Assembly: GCF_009792295.1 (NCBI RefSeq)
Contig: NZ_CP039934.1
Span: forward strand, 1,756,501-1,820,500
Reading direction: 5' to 3'
Length of the DNA: 64,000 nt
Origin: Myroides fluvii
Lineage (GTDB): Bacteria; Bacteroidota; Bacteroidia; Flavobacteriales; Flavobacteriaceae
The notes beneath the pieces were generated by a model that was not told the DNA's origin, did not search any database, and saw only the letters and a list, made by a program, of their open reading frames with translations. Below, in pieces: positions 36,169-44,236 of the stretch (its first letter is position 1; each line of letters opens with the position of its first letter). Position numbers and translations under genes: made by a program.

Positions 36169-36969
36169 ATGAAATTAGTTTTAACCTTTTTGTTGTTGAT
36201 TGTTGGAATTGGGGTATTTGCGCAGGATCGAGTGAAGTTGCAAGGGAAAATTGTATCTCGAAGCAAAGACCTGAAGGGGATATATGTGTCTAACATCAAT
36301 ACGGGAGACGCCTTGGTAACAGAACATGGTGGGTATTTTTCCATTCAAGCACAGGAAAATGACACCCTGATGTTCTCCGGGCCCTTATTTATCGGTTATC
36401 GCTATGTACTAGATGATATTGACCTTAAACGAGATATGATTTTAATTCCCCTTGAACCAAATGATCTCAATCGACAGTTGAACGAAATTGTCATTACTCA
36501 TATCTCCTCTTCTTCCTTGGGGCTAGTTCCTGAAGGTGCTAGGCGTTATACCCCCGCAGAAAGGCGTTTGTATACTGCTACCTCAGGATCGGGAATTATT
36601 CCTGTTAGTGCTATCGTCAACTGGATTAGTGGACGAACGGCGATGTTGAAAAAAGCATTGAAGTACGAAAAACAAGAAATGAGAAAAGACAAGTTTCTCA
36701 ATGTTATGGACGAATATGTCCTGATCAAAGATTATAGTATTCCCAAAGATTACGTCACTGGGTTTGCGTATTTTGTTTCAGATGATGATATTATGTCAGG
36801 TTATTTAAATGCTAGTATTACGGAAAGGGATAAGATTTCTTCTCGAACAGGTGTTTTGGCCTTGGAGTTTTTAGATTTATTGGGCGATAAACTGAAGGAA
36901 GAGCCTCAGCAAGATACTTTAACAGTCAATCAAGCAAATTTAAATCAAGAGAAAGCAACTAAAAAATAA
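36169..36969 (+). CDS. Carboxypeptidase-regulatory-like secreted protein
   Basis: This is a 266-residue exported protein. The signal peptide MKLVLTFLLLIVGIGVFAQ has the FAQ cleavage site common in this phylum. A CarboxypepD_reg-like beta sandwich follows (VKLQGKIVSRSKDLKGIYVS to DLNRQLNEIVI, about 23-110), the module that also begins many TonB receptors. After it comes a mostly helical region (about 130-245) with GIIPVSAIVNWISGRTAMLK (20 residues), and a polar tail. It precedes tatA by 39 bases. The function is unknown. Proteins with this layout are common in flavobacteria beside cell-envelope genes. Confidence 0.7.
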   Translation: MKLVLTFLLLIVGIGVFAQDRVKLQGKIVSRSKDLKGIYVSNINTGDALVTEHGGYFSIQAQENDTLMFSGPLFIGYRYVLDDIDLKRDMILIPLEPNDLNRQLNEIVITHISSSSLGLVPEGARRYTPAERRLYTATSGSGIIPVSAIVNWISGRTAMLKKALKYEKQEMRKDKFLNVMDEYVLIKDYSIPKDYVTGFAYFVSDDDIMSGYLNASITERDKISSRTGVLALEFLDLLGDKLKEEPQQDTLTVNQANLNQEKATKK

Positions 36970-37008
36970 TAAACTTTGTAGTTTTGTATCTTAACTAAAA
37001 ATAAAGTT

Positions 37009-37314
37009 ATGTTTGGAATAGGAGGAGGAGAACTGTTTTTTATCATATTGATCATATTAATGCTTTTTGGTTCTGATAAAGTGCCAGAAATGGCTAGGGC
37101 CTTTGGTAAATTTATGGCGCAGATAAAAAATGCAACCAACGATATAAAAAGTGAAATCAATAAAAGTGCAGAGGAATCTGGTATAAAAAAAGATATTGAA
37201 GAGGCTTTAGATATTGATGCTAATATCAATCCAATCAAGGATATTCAGCAAGAAATCGAAAAGCAAAAAGAGGATATTGAAAATATTACAGGTCCAATAA
37301 AAAGGAAAAATTAA
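37009..37314 (+). CDS. tatA: Sec-independent translocase TatA/TatE family subunit
   Basis: TatA oligomerises to form the pathway by which folded proteins cross the inner membrane. This 101-residue protein has a short N-terminal membrane helix (MFGIGGGELFFIILIILMLF), the hinge FGSDKVPEMARAFGKFM, the amphipathic helix and a Glu/Lys-rich tail. The FGSDKVPE hinge corresponds to the FGPxKLPE motif. No tatC is in the window. TatA or TatB identity is not separable by eye; the length suits either. A perfect -7 element TAGTTTTG lies at 36979-36986. The PAP2 gene overlaps its stop by one base. Confidence 0.9.
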   Translation: MFGIGGGELFFIILIILMLFGSDKVPEMARAFGKFMAQIKNATNDIKSEINKSAEESGIKKDIEEALDIDANINPIKDIQQEIEKQKEDIENITGPIKRKN

Positions 37315-37883
37315 TGGTCGATCAACTGATACAATTAGATAAAGAATTACTTGTTTTTTTTAATGGATTAGGCAGTGAAACGTATGATTTTTTTTGGTTG
37401 TTTATTACCAAACAATTAAACTGGACTCCTTTTTTCTTGCTGTTAGTCTATTTGACCTATAAAAAAGTGTCAATAAAAAAGCTAGGCGTTATTGTTTTAG
37501 TATTAGCGGGTTTAGTTGCCTTTACGGATCAGATGACGAATTTAGTCAAATATACCGTAGCGCGTCCAAGGCCTTGTAATACAGAAGACATCCAGGCGTT
37601 GATTCGCATTGTAAAATGCAGTCCGAGTTTGAGTTTCTTCTCAGGCCATGCTTCGAATTCTACGGCAACTATGTTGTTTATGTTTATGGTATTGAGACGC
37701 TATTACAAGTATGCCTACTTGGTGTTTTTGTTTCCCTTAATCTTTGCCTATAGTAGAATCTATTTAACCATGCATTTTCCATTTGATATTTTAGTAGGTT
37801 ATTGTTTTGGCTTGTTGTCAGGAACGTTATTCTACCAAATCTTCTTGTGGATTGAAAGAAAATATAGCGATAAATTAATATAG
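37314..37883 (+). CDS. PAP2-family lipid phosphatase
   Basis: This 189-residue membrane enzyme dephosphorylates phosphatidic acid, undecaprenyl pyrophosphate or similar lipid phosphates. The three-part acid phosphatase signature is complete: KYTVARPRPC (motif 1), SFFSGHASNS (motif 2, SGH) and SRIYLTMHFPFDILVG (motif 3, with R, H and D). About five membrane helices are visible. The ATG overlaps the tatA stop as TAATG, so the two are coupled. The likely cellular role is recycling of the bactoprenyl carrier, but the substrate is inference. A bidirectional terminator follows directly. Confidence 0.93.
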   Translation: MVDQLIQLDKELLVFFNGLGSETYDFFWLFITKQLNWTPFFLLLVYLTYKKVSIKKLGVIVLVLAGLVAFTDQMTNLVKYTVARPRPCNTEDIQALIRIVKCSPSLSFFSGHASNSTATMLFMFMVLRRYYKYAYLVFLFPLIFAYSRIYLTMHFPFDILVGYCFGLLSGTLFYQIFLWIERKYSDKLI

Positions 37884-37920
37884 TAAAAAAGGGATTTGGC
37901 TAAGCCAAATCCCTTTTTTT
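37884..37920 (+). terminator. Bidirectional terminator
   Basis: AAAAAAGGGATTTGGC (37885-37900) pairs with GCCAAATCCCTTTTTT around TAA. It serves the PAP2 gene and the O-methyltransferase gene, whose stop overlaps its end. Confidence 0.95.
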
Positions 37921-38560
37921 ATCGAACTCGCGAAACAGTTAATCCATCGCGTATAGGCAGTAAAATAGTTTCCACTCGTGGATCCTCTTTTAAAAGTTTA
38001 TTGTATTGATCTAATGCAATAGTGCTTTTGTCATTGGCTTTGATCTCTTCAATCACTTTTCCCGACCACAAGACATTATCAGATAAGATAATGCCTCCAG
38101 GATTCATCTTGTGAATGACTAATTCAAAGTAATTGCTGTAGTTTTTCTTATCCGCATCAATAAAAACTAAATCGTACTTCTTGTCTAGTTCAGGAATGAT
38201 GTCTAACGCGCTTCCTATGTGTTGTGTGATTTGCTTGCCATAGGGGGATAAATCAAAATACTTGCGCTGAAAATCGTATAATTCTTCATTGACATCAATG
38301 GTGTCTAAAGTTCCGTCAACTTGTAATCCTTCTGCCAAACTCAAAGTAGCATATCCAGTAAAAGTTCCAATCTCTAAGATGTGAGTTGGACGAACTAATT
38401 TTGAAATCATACTCAAAAAGCGTCCCTGAAAATGCCCACTTAACATTCTAGGCTGTAAAACCTTTTGATGGGTTTCTTTGTCAAGTTGCGCTAACAATTC
38501 TGGTTCATTTTCACTGTGATTAGCGGCGTAATCTTCCAGTTCTTTCGATATAAAGTGCAT
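37919..38560 (-). CDS. SAM-dependent O-methyltransferase
   Basis: This is a 213-residue class I methyltransferase of the catechol/caffeoyl-CoA O-methyltransferase (methyltransf_3) family. The SAM loop is ILEIGTFTGYATLSLAEGL, the acidic residue is in DTIDVNEEL, the metal/catalytic motif is YDLVFIDADKKNY, and GGIILSDNVLWSGKV follows. These enzymes methylate catechol-like hydroxyls using a divalent metal. The natural substrate in flavobacteria is unknown. Transcribed alone, convergent with the PAP2 gene. Confidence 0.93.
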   Translation of the reverse strand: MHFISKELEDYAANHSENEPELLAQLDKETHQKVLQPRMLSGHFQGRFLSMISKLVRPTHILEIGTFTGYATLSLAEGLQVDGTLDTIDVNEELYDFQRKYFDLSPYGKQITQHIGSALDIIPELDKKYDLVFIDADKKNYSNYFELVIHKMNPGGIILSDNVLWSGKVIEEIKANDKSTIALDQYNKLLKEDPRVETILLPIRDGLTVSRVR

Positions 38561-38715
38561 ATAAGAAGCGAATTTAAATTTGGATAATCATGATGCAAAG
38601 ATAAAAGGCTTTTTGCAATCCCTCGCTATTTTATCGATTTTATAAGAATGCGGGGCAAATCCATCAAACAAGGAAAAAAAATGGTAAATTTAAGGACCAA
38701 CAAGAACAAAAGGTT

Positions 38716-39876
38716 ATGAAAATACTATGGAAATTCCTGAAAGGGCTAGCTATTACAATTATAGGTATTGTTATTTTAGCTTACGTGTTTAAGGTAGATT
38801 ACTTATTTACTGCCGTTCGCACCATTTATTTTAATGGCTATAAAACAGCCTTCTTAGATGATTACCACTATTTTCCGACGCGTGAAATTCCAACGGGAAA
38901 AGCACAGCCTTGGCCTCTCGCTAAGGATTACAATACAGTAGAACCAACTGCTGCTTTAGCTGAAACGCACAAAGAATTACAGAGTATTGCTTTTTTAATT
39001 ATTGAGAATGATAGCATTTGGCATGAAAGTTATTACGATGGTTATTCGGAAAATAGTAAGACCAATTCATTTTCTATGGCAAAGAGTGTAGTATCAGCCG
39101 CTTTGGGAAAGGCCTTGCAAAGAGGAGAAATAAAGAGCTTAGATGATAAAGTAATCCAGTATCTTCCCGAACTCAAGGGCAAATATAAGGATGAGGTAAC
39201 TGTAGGAGATTTATCTTCCATGGCTTCTGGGTTGGATTGGGATGAAGGCTATTACAGTGCCTTTTCTGTGGTTACACAAGCGTATTTTGATAAAGATTTG
39301 AGAAGTGTAATGTTGGGCTTGGAAATCAAAGACCAACCGGGAAAAGAATTCATTTACAAGAGTGGTGATACGCAGTTGTTGGCAATGGTTCTCGAAAAGG
39401 CAACGGGAAAAACACTGTCTGCTTATGTTTCGGACTATTTCTGGAAACCCATGGGGGCTGATCATGATGCTTTGTGGCAAATTGATCATAAAGGTGATGG
39501 AATTGAAAAATCCTATTGTTGTTTTACCAGTGGAGCTCGAGATTTTGCGCGTTTTGGCAAGTTGTATAAAGATTTTGGTAAATGGCAGGGGGAACAGATT
39601 ATCGATAGCTCTTTTGTTGCAAAATCCATCAAGCCACGATTTGAATCTAGTCCAGAATACGGCTATGGTTGGTGGTTAAAAAATTACAAAGGGCAAGATT
39701 TCTTTTATATGCGTGGACACTTAGGGCAATTTACCATCGTGTCGCCAAAAGACAACGTGATTATTGTACGTCTGGGACATATTAAAGGACTACAGACAGA
39801 ATCTGATCCACATAGTAACGACCTATACACCTATATTGATGAAGCTTATGCTATGTTAGCGCAACGAAAAAAATAA
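38716..39876 (+). CDS. Beta-lactamase-family serine hydrolase
   Basis: This is a 386-residue protein with one N-terminal membrane helix (about residues 9-24) that anchors it facing the periplasm. The class C beta-lactamase/DD-peptidase fold is marked by NSFSMAKS, with Ser120 and Lys123 as the SxxK pair, by IYKSGDTQ where the YxN motif normally lies (Tyr kept, Asn replaced by Ser), and by FYMRGHLGQF (HxG in place of KTG). This pattern is that of esterases and peptidases rather than true beta-lactamases. Substrate unknown. The exonuclease gene follows after two bases, so they are co-transcribed. Confidence 0.88.
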   Translation: MKILWKFLKGLAITIIGIVILAYVFKVDYLFTAVRTIYFNGYKTAFLDDYHYFPTREIPTGKAQPWPLAKDYNTVEPTAALAETHKELQSIAFLIIENDSIWHESYYDGYSENSKTNSFSMAKSVVSAALGKALQRGEIKSLDDKVIQYLPELKGKYKDEVTVGDLSSMASGLDWDEGYYSAFSVVTQAYFDKDLRSVMLGLEIKDQPGKEFIYKSGDTQLLAMVLEKATGKTLSAYVSDYFWKPMGADHDALWQIDHKGDGIEKSYCCFTSGARDFARFGKLYKDFGKWQGEQIIDSSFVAKSIKPRFESSPEYGYGWWLKNYKGQDFFYMRGHLGQFTIVSPKDNVIIVRLGHIKGLQTESDPHSNDLYTYIDEAYAMLAQRKK

Positions 39877-39878
39877 CG

Positions 39879-40592
39879 ATGTTAGACCGAATTGACTTAT
39901 CGCATATCTTATTTTTAGATATAGAAACGGTACCTCAAGAACAAGAGTTTAAGTTGTTGAACGAGGACGTACAAGTGTTATATGAAGAGAAAACACGCTA
40001 TCAACGCAAGGGAGAAATTCCTGCAGAGGAATTCTATGCTCATGCGGGGATATGGGCAGAATTTGGTAAAATTGTCTGTATTTCTGTAGGCTTTTTTACC
40101 TATAAAAAGGGGGACCGTCAATTTCGAACAACCTCTTATGTAGGAGATGAAGTGGATATTTTGCGCAATTTCTCTAATTTATTGGCCAATCACTTTAATC
40201 GAGGGGAACATCTATTGTGTGGGCATAATGCCAAAGAATTTGATTTTCCCTACATGGCTCGTCGGATGATTATTCATCGCCTTAAGGTACCTTCAAAGCT
40301 TAATTTAATTGGAAAAAAACCCTGGGAGGTACCGCATTTGGACACGATGGAGTTGTGGAAATTTGGCGATTATAAGCATTATACTTCGCTAAAATTGTTG
40401 GCGCATATTCTGGGTATTCCCTCTCCAAAAGACGATATTAGTGGAGGGGATGTGGCGCGGGTGTACTATCAGGAAGGCGATGTGGAGCGCATTGCGCGTT
40501 ATTGTGAAAAAGATGTTGTAACCGTAGCGCAAATCTTCCTGCGCTTAAGAGGGGAAGATAGCTTAGAAGAAGATGAAATCCAATCGGTCTAA
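39879..40592 (+). CDS. PolB-like 3'-5' exonuclease
   Basis: This is a 237-residue DnaQ-fold exonuclease related to the proofreading domain of family B polymerases. The DEDDy motifs are ILFLDIETVPQE (ExoI, Asp and Glu), LLCGHNAKEFDFPYMARRM (ExoII) and ARYCEKDVVTVAQIF (ExoIII, Tyr-Cys-x-x-Asp). No polymerase domain is attached. Such stand-alone proteins probably trim single-strand ends in repair, which is inference. The ATG lies two bases after the serine hydrolase stop. The leader region with two small ORFs starts downstream. Confidence 0.9.
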   Translation: MLDRIDLSHILFLDIETVPQEQEFKLLNEDVQVLYEEKTRYQRKGEIPAEEFYAHAGIWAEFGKIVCISVGFFTYKKGDRQFRTTSYVGDEVDILRNFSNLLANHFNRGEHLLCGHNAKEFDFPYMARRMIIHRLKVPSKLNLIGKKPWEVPHLDTMELWKFGDYKHYTSLKLLAHILGIPSPKDDISGGDVARVYYQEGDVERIARYCEKDVVTVAQIFLRLRGEDSLEEDEIQSV

Positions 40593-40618
40593 AAAAAAGA
40601 GTTAAAAATATTGGAAAA

Positions 40619-40652
40619 CTTGCTTTTTATAAAAAAATAATTTTTAGCTTTG
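40619..40652 (+). promoter_or_regulatory. Promoter of the OsmC leader region
   Basis: CTTG (40619-40622) and a perfect TAGCTTTG (40645-40652) are 22 bases apart. The predicted start near 40658 precedes the first small ORF by about 25 bases. No comparable promoter was found after the second terminator, so the OsmC-like gene probably depends on this one. Confidence 0.6.
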
Positions 40653-40682
40653 TACGAAGTAAAAAACAGAAGAAAAAATACG

Positions 40683-40763
40683 ATGTTAACAATTCGACCT
40701 AATTTTTATAAATCAATGTGGTGTTCAACGCAAGAGGTGAGTGGATTAGGATTGTTATTTTAA
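40683..40763 (+). CDS. Small leader ORF 1 (26 residues)
   Basis: ATG 40683 opens a 26-codon frame, MLTIRPNFYKSMWCSTQEVS then GLGLLF, ending TAA at 40763. It starts about 25 bases after a good promoter and ends 26 bases before an intrinsic terminator, the layout of an attenuator leader peptide. Rare residues cluster in the middle (Met-Trp-Cys, ATG TGG TGT). No family is recognised. Translation is not proven; position and the matching second module are the reasons for calling it. Confidence 0.5.
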   Translation: MLTIRPNFYKSMWCSTQEVSGLGLLF

Positions 40764-40788
40764 ATCGTAAATAATAATAAGATATACA

Positions 40789-40828
40789 TAAAGCCTCTGT
40801 TTGTAAACAGGGGCTTTTATTTTTTTAA
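40789..40828 (+). terminator. Leader terminator 1
   Basis: AAAGCCTCTGTTT (40790-40802) pairs with AAACAGGGGCTTTT across a GTA loop and is followed by ATTTTTTT. It is strong, and it ends about ten bases before the second small ORF. Confidence 0.85.
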
Positions 40829-40837
40829 TCATACGCA

Positions 40838-40942
40838 ATGAGACAGCAAATACAGTATTTATCGAACCCAACATGTTATATGTGGATGTTTATTAAACAT
40901 TCGCCTATTCGCTTGTTACCAGAACTGAAGCAAAAATCCTAG
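40838..40942 (+). CDS. Small leader ORF 2 (34 residues)
   Basis: ATG 40838 opens a 34-codon frame, MRQQIQYLSNPTCYMWMFIK then HSPIRLLPELKQKS, ending TAG at 40942. It begins directly after terminator 1 and ends 37 bases before terminator 2. Like ORF 1 it has a central cluster of Cys, Met and Trp codons (CYMWM). No promoter is visible between the two, so its transcription needs readthrough of terminator 1. Translation is not proven. Confidence 0.5.
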   Translation: MRQQIQYLSNPTCYMWMFIKHSPIRLLPELKQKS

Positions 40943-40978
40943 CGTTTTTTAAATTAAAAATGATTAAGTGTAATATTT

Positions 40979-41021
40979 CAAGTCCTTTTGGTAACGTACG
41001 ACGACCAAAAGGACTTTTTTT
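40979..41021 (+). terminator. Leader terminator 2
   Basis: AAGTCCTTTTGGT (40980-40992 approximately) pairs perfectly with ACCAAAAGGACTT around an 11-base loop (AACGTACGACG) and is followed by seven Ts. It lies 52 bases before the OsmC-like start codon. Confidence 0.9.
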
Positions 41022-41072
41022 ATGAGGTAAAGTGTCGTGTAGAAACAAAATGTAAAAAACAAAAAAAGCAAA

Positions 41073-41525
41073 ATGAGTAAAAAAGTAGTAAAAGTATTGG
41101 GCTTTTCAGTGAGAGAAAGTCAGCTAGCCATCAAAACAGCAAACTTCTCATTCACCGTAAAAGACGGTAAAGAATTAGGGCAAGCAGCCCAAGTCGATTC
41201 GGAAGAATTGATCTTAGCTAAATTAGCGGGAAGCATCCACGCTATTGGGAATTTATTGGGTTCAACCTTAAATTTGGATTTGAAATCGATTCAAATTGAA
41301 GTAAGTGGTGTGATAGACGAAGCTTTGCAACAAAAACAGTTGGACGCTGCAGTGTTTAAAAAAATTGACGTGATTGTCAAACCTACATCAACAGCTTCCA
41401 TCATTGTGTTGAAAGAATGGATGGATGCAGTGAAATTAGCATGTCCAGTATTTGCTAATTTTAAACAACAAACACCGACAATCGTTACGTTAGTGAAGGA
41501 GTATGATCATGTAAATGTTGCCTAG
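41073..41525 (+). CDS. OsmC-like protein lacking the first catalytic cysteine
   Basis: This is a 150-residue OsmC/Ohr-fold protein. KKVVKVLGFSVRESQLAIKT and VKDGKELGQAAQ form the N-terminal strands. The central helix reads ELILAKLAGSIHAIGNLLG, with Ser54 where peroxidases of the family have Cys. The second Cys is kept in KLACPVFANF (Cys124). Thiol peroxidase activity is therefore doubtful. From memory, a similar OsmC gene sits inside methionine biosynthesis clusters of many flavobacteria; no such genes are in this window. It lies downstream of two leader ORFs and two terminators and has no obvious promoter of its own. Confidence 0.8.
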   Translation: MSKKVVKVLGFSVRESQLAIKTANFSFTVKDGKELGQAAQVDSEELILAKLAGSIHAIGNLLGSTLNLDLKSIQIEVSGVIDEALQQKQLDAAVFKKIDVIVKPTSTASIIVLKEWMDAVKLACPVFANFKQQTPTIVTLVKEYDHVNVA

Positions 41526-41548
41526 TATGACAGAAATTTGTTTTTTTA

Positions 41549-41610
41549 AATTGTGATTTAATTGGAAGGAAAGGATGTAATCACCCAAAACTCCCCATTA
41601 AATCACAATT
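41549..41610. promoter_or_regulatory. Perfect 14-base inverted repeat before ABC ATPase gene
   Basis: AATTGTGATTTAAT (41549-41562) and ATTAAATCACAATT (41597-41610) are exact inverted repeats separated by 34 bases. No T run follows on either strand. A perfect -7 element TATTTTTG lies at 41619-41626, so the right arm falls at the -33 region of the ABC gene. It may be an operator with two half sites, or a weak stem ending the OsmC transcript. Confidence 0.5.
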
Positions 41611-41651
41611 AAATAGCTTATTTTTGTTTCAAGACACTTTACAACCTATTT

Positions 41652-43334
41652 ATGTCAGTACAAAAACCGTTACTTACCGTTGAAAATCTTCAAGTTAGCT
41701 TTGAACAGAACAAAGAGTGGAAGGCTATCGTACAAGGAGTTTCTTTTGAACTTCACGCCAATCAAATTTTGGGTATTGTTGGAGAATCTGGATCGGGTAA
41801 GTCGGTGAGTTCCTTGGCATTGATGCGTTTACTTCCTCAGGATAAGAGCAAAATAGAAGGAGAGATTTGTTTCGAAGGTACCGACCTGACAAAGTATACT
41901 GAAGAGGAATACCGTCAAGTACGAGGCAATAAGATTGCCATGATCTTTCAAGAACCCATGAGTGCGCTAAATCCTTCCATGCGTTGTGGAGTTCAAGTAG
42001 AAGAAATGCTTGTACTGCACACTACTTTAAAGGGGAAAGCACTAAAGAATCGCGTGATTGAGCTATTTGAACAAGTAAAGTTGCCCTTTCCAGAAGAAGC
42101 CTATCGCAAATATCCTCATGAATTATCTGGAGGACAAAAACAACGGGTCGTTATCGCGATGGCTATTGCGTGTAAACCTACGCTATTGATTGCAGATGAA
42201 CCAACAACAGCCTTGGATGTAACCGTTCAAAAAGAGATTATTCACTTGTTGAAAGCGCTACAAGCCGAAACGCAAATGGGAATGATTTTCATTTCGCACG
42301 ATTTGGGATTGGTTTCGAGCATAGCGGATGAGGTCATGGTGATGTATCGCGGACAAGTGGTTGAAAAAGGCCCTACCTCCCTTGTTTTTAATCAACCGCA
42401 AGAGCGTTATACCCAAGCCCTTTTGGCAGCACGCCCTTCTAGTAAAGTTCGATTAGAGCGTTTGCCAACCATTCAAGATTTTGTCGATAATCAAGTACCT
42501 ACGGCGGTTATTTCCCCAGAGGAAAGACAAGTAAGACAGGCCAAGTTATATGTGAACCCTCCGCTTTTAGTGGTGAAAGAGGTCGCAAAGGATTATGTTT
42601 CTACCATAGGCTTATGGGGCAAGAAGACTTTTCGCGCCTTAGATCAGATTCACTTTGAGGTATATGAAGGAGAAACCTTGGGTTTAGTAGGGGAAAGTGG
42701 CTGTGGAAAATCCACCTTAGGCAATGCAATCTTGCAATTAGACCCTGCTTCATCAGGCGCTATTTTTTATCAGGGGACCGATATTACCAAACTGAAAGGC
42801 AAGGCACTACGAGCTTTGCGAAAAGATATTCAAATTATTTTTCAGGATCCTTTCTCGTCCTTAAATCCCAAATTAACCGTGGGGCAGGCCATCATGGAAC
42901 CCATGATTGTACATGGACTATTTGGCAATAAAAAGGAGAAAAAACAAAAAGTACTTCAGCTTTTACAACAGGTAGGCCTAACAGAAGAAGCCTTCGATCG
43001 TTATCCACATGAATTTTCTGGAGGACAACGTCAGCGTATTGGAATTGCACGCACAATAGCTGTTCACCCCAAGTTAATCATCTGTGACGAATCGGTCTCT
43101 GCCTTGGATATTTCCGTTCAAGCCCAAGTGCTCAACTTGTTGAACGAACTAAAAGAACAATATCAATTTACTTATATCTTTATTTCACACGATTTGGCTG
43201 TGGTCAAGTATATGTCAGACCAAGTCATGGTGATGAATAAAGGACAAATCGAAGAAAAAGGAGAAGCAGATGCTTTGTATGCTAATCCTCAAACCGCTTA
43301 TACGAAAAAGTTAATTGCTTCTATTTTGGAGTAG
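41652..43334 (+). CDS. Fused two-domain peptide-type ABC transporter ATPase
   Basis: This is a 560-residue protein with two ATP-binding cassettes, equivalent to DppD and DppF joined (YejF/GsiA type). Cassette 1 has Walker A GESGSGKS at 44-51, LSGGQKQR and LLIADEPTTALD; cassette 2 has GESGCGKS at 347-354, FSGGQRQR and LIICDESVSALD. In the second Walker B, the catalytic Glu follows Asp as usual. The linker carries the oligopeptide-transporter C-terminal region typical of this branch. The permease and binding protein genes are not adjacent, which is common for this gene in the phylum. Import of oligopeptides or murein peptides is the likely role. Confidence 0.93.
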   Translation: MSVQKPLLTVENLQVSFEQNKEWKAIVQGVSFELHANQILGIVGESGSGKSVSSLALMRLLPQDKSKIEGEICFEGTDLTKYTEEEYRQVRGNKIAMIFQEPMSALNPSMRCGVQVEEMLVLHTTLKGKALKNRVIELFEQVKLPFPEEAYRKYPHELSGGQKQRVVIAMAIACKPTLLIADEPTTALDVTVQKEIIHLLKALQAETQMGMIFISHDLGLVSSIADEVMVMYRGQVVEKGPTSLVFNQPQERYTQALLAARPSSKVRLERLPTIQDFVDNQVPTAVISPEERQVRQAKLYVNPPLLVVKEVAKDYVSTIGLWGKKTFRALDQIHFEVYEGETLGLVGESGCGKSTLGNAILQLDPASSGAIFYQGTDITKLKGKALRALRKDIQIIFQDPFSSLNPKLTVGQAIMEPMIVHGLFGNKKEKKQKVLQLLQQVGLTEEAFDRYPHEFSGGQRQRIGIARTIAVHPKLIICDESVSALDISVQAQVLNLLNELKEQYQFTYIFISHDLAVVKYMSDQVMVMNKGQIEEKGEADALYANPQTAYTKKLIASILE

Positions 43335-43339
43335 TAGTT

Positions 43340-44236
43340 TTATTTTCCTCCGCAAATAAAGCGAAGTGATTTATATTTTCTAGTAATCATAAAGAGAATA
43401 TAGGTTAAGGCAAGGCTTATAATAATTTGATAGCCTACATTACAAAATGCATGCTGTACAATTCTATTCAATAGCGGATATGAAACAACAATAAAAGGAA
43501 CATGGTATAAGTGTAATAAATAGGTATAAGCTCCGACATTGTAAAATGTGAAGTTTCTATTAATCATGTAAATGAAAATAAATAAAGAAATAGGAAATTT
43601 AAGTATCTCAATAGCTGATGGTTGAAATATCCAAATACAGAGAGATATGCTTAAAAGGGTTAAAAGTATTTTTGTTCTATAGTGATCAATGAAACTTGAA
43701 AAATGGGCTATTCCTAGTCCTATGAGGAATAATAGAGGAATATCTAATCTCAAAAAAGGTTTTCCAAACAAGCATAGCAGAAGAAAGCCAATGAATAGGT
43801 AAATATTTCGGTTTTTGATTATTTCAATGCAGACAAATACAATAAATAGATCTCGTATAAAATAGGTTGGTGGATTAATAGGAGGGGAATGCAAAGCTAA
43901 TATGCCTTCTGTAAATAGAGTTGAATCAAAAGTTAATCGTTGGAGATAGTTTTGATGGAATACGAAATATGCAAGGAGTACCAAACCAAGTATAAGTACA
44001 TTCGCAACAAGATAAGGAATGAGAAGTGTTTTTACTTTATGTCTAAGAAGATTGTTTTTGTTTTTAGATACCTTATAATATAAAAAACCTGAGATTAAAG
44101 AGAGTAGTATCGTTCCAAGTAACGGGAGTTCTTGAAACAAAAATTGTGGTATACCTGTATGAAAATCATTTTTGGTGTGTGTAAAAGTGATTAAAATCAC
44201 CGCAAGTAATCGGATAACTTCTAAACTATAATTCAC
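43340..44236 (-). CDS. Acyltransferase-3 family membrane protein
   Basis: This is a 298-residue polytopic membrane protein with about nine or ten helices. The start MNYSLEVIRLLAVILITFTH contains the conserved Arg and His of acyltransferase-3 enzymes, which transfer acetyl or other acyl groups to sugars of surface polysaccharides. TLLIPYLVANVL, PPTYFIRDLFIVF and a helix ending in YLLHLYHVPF agree with that family. The gene is visibly more AT-rich than its neighbours and stands alone beside no sugar-transfer genes, so recent acquisition is possible. The acceptor is unknown. Confidence 0.8.
   Translation of the reverse strand: MNYSLEVIRLLAVILITFTHTKNDFHTGIPQFLFQELPLLGTILLSLISGFLYYKVSKNKNNLLRHKVKTLLIPYLVANVLILGLVLLAYFVFHQNYLQRLTFDSTLFTEGILALHSPPINPPTYFIRDLFIVFVCIEIIKNRNIYLFIGFLLLCLFGKPFLRLDIPLLFLIGLGIAHFSSFIDHYRTKILLTLLSISLCIWIFQPSAIEILKFPISLFIFIYMINRNFTFYNVGAYTYLLHLYHVPFIVVSYPLLNRIVQHAFCNVGYQIIISLALTYILFMITRKYKSLRFICGGK

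Noticed and set aside
38716..39876. Reading the serine hydrolase as an antibiotic-inactivating beta-lactamase
   Set aside because: It has the SxxK pair but lacks the YxN Asn and the KTG motif, so esterase or peptidase activity is more likely.
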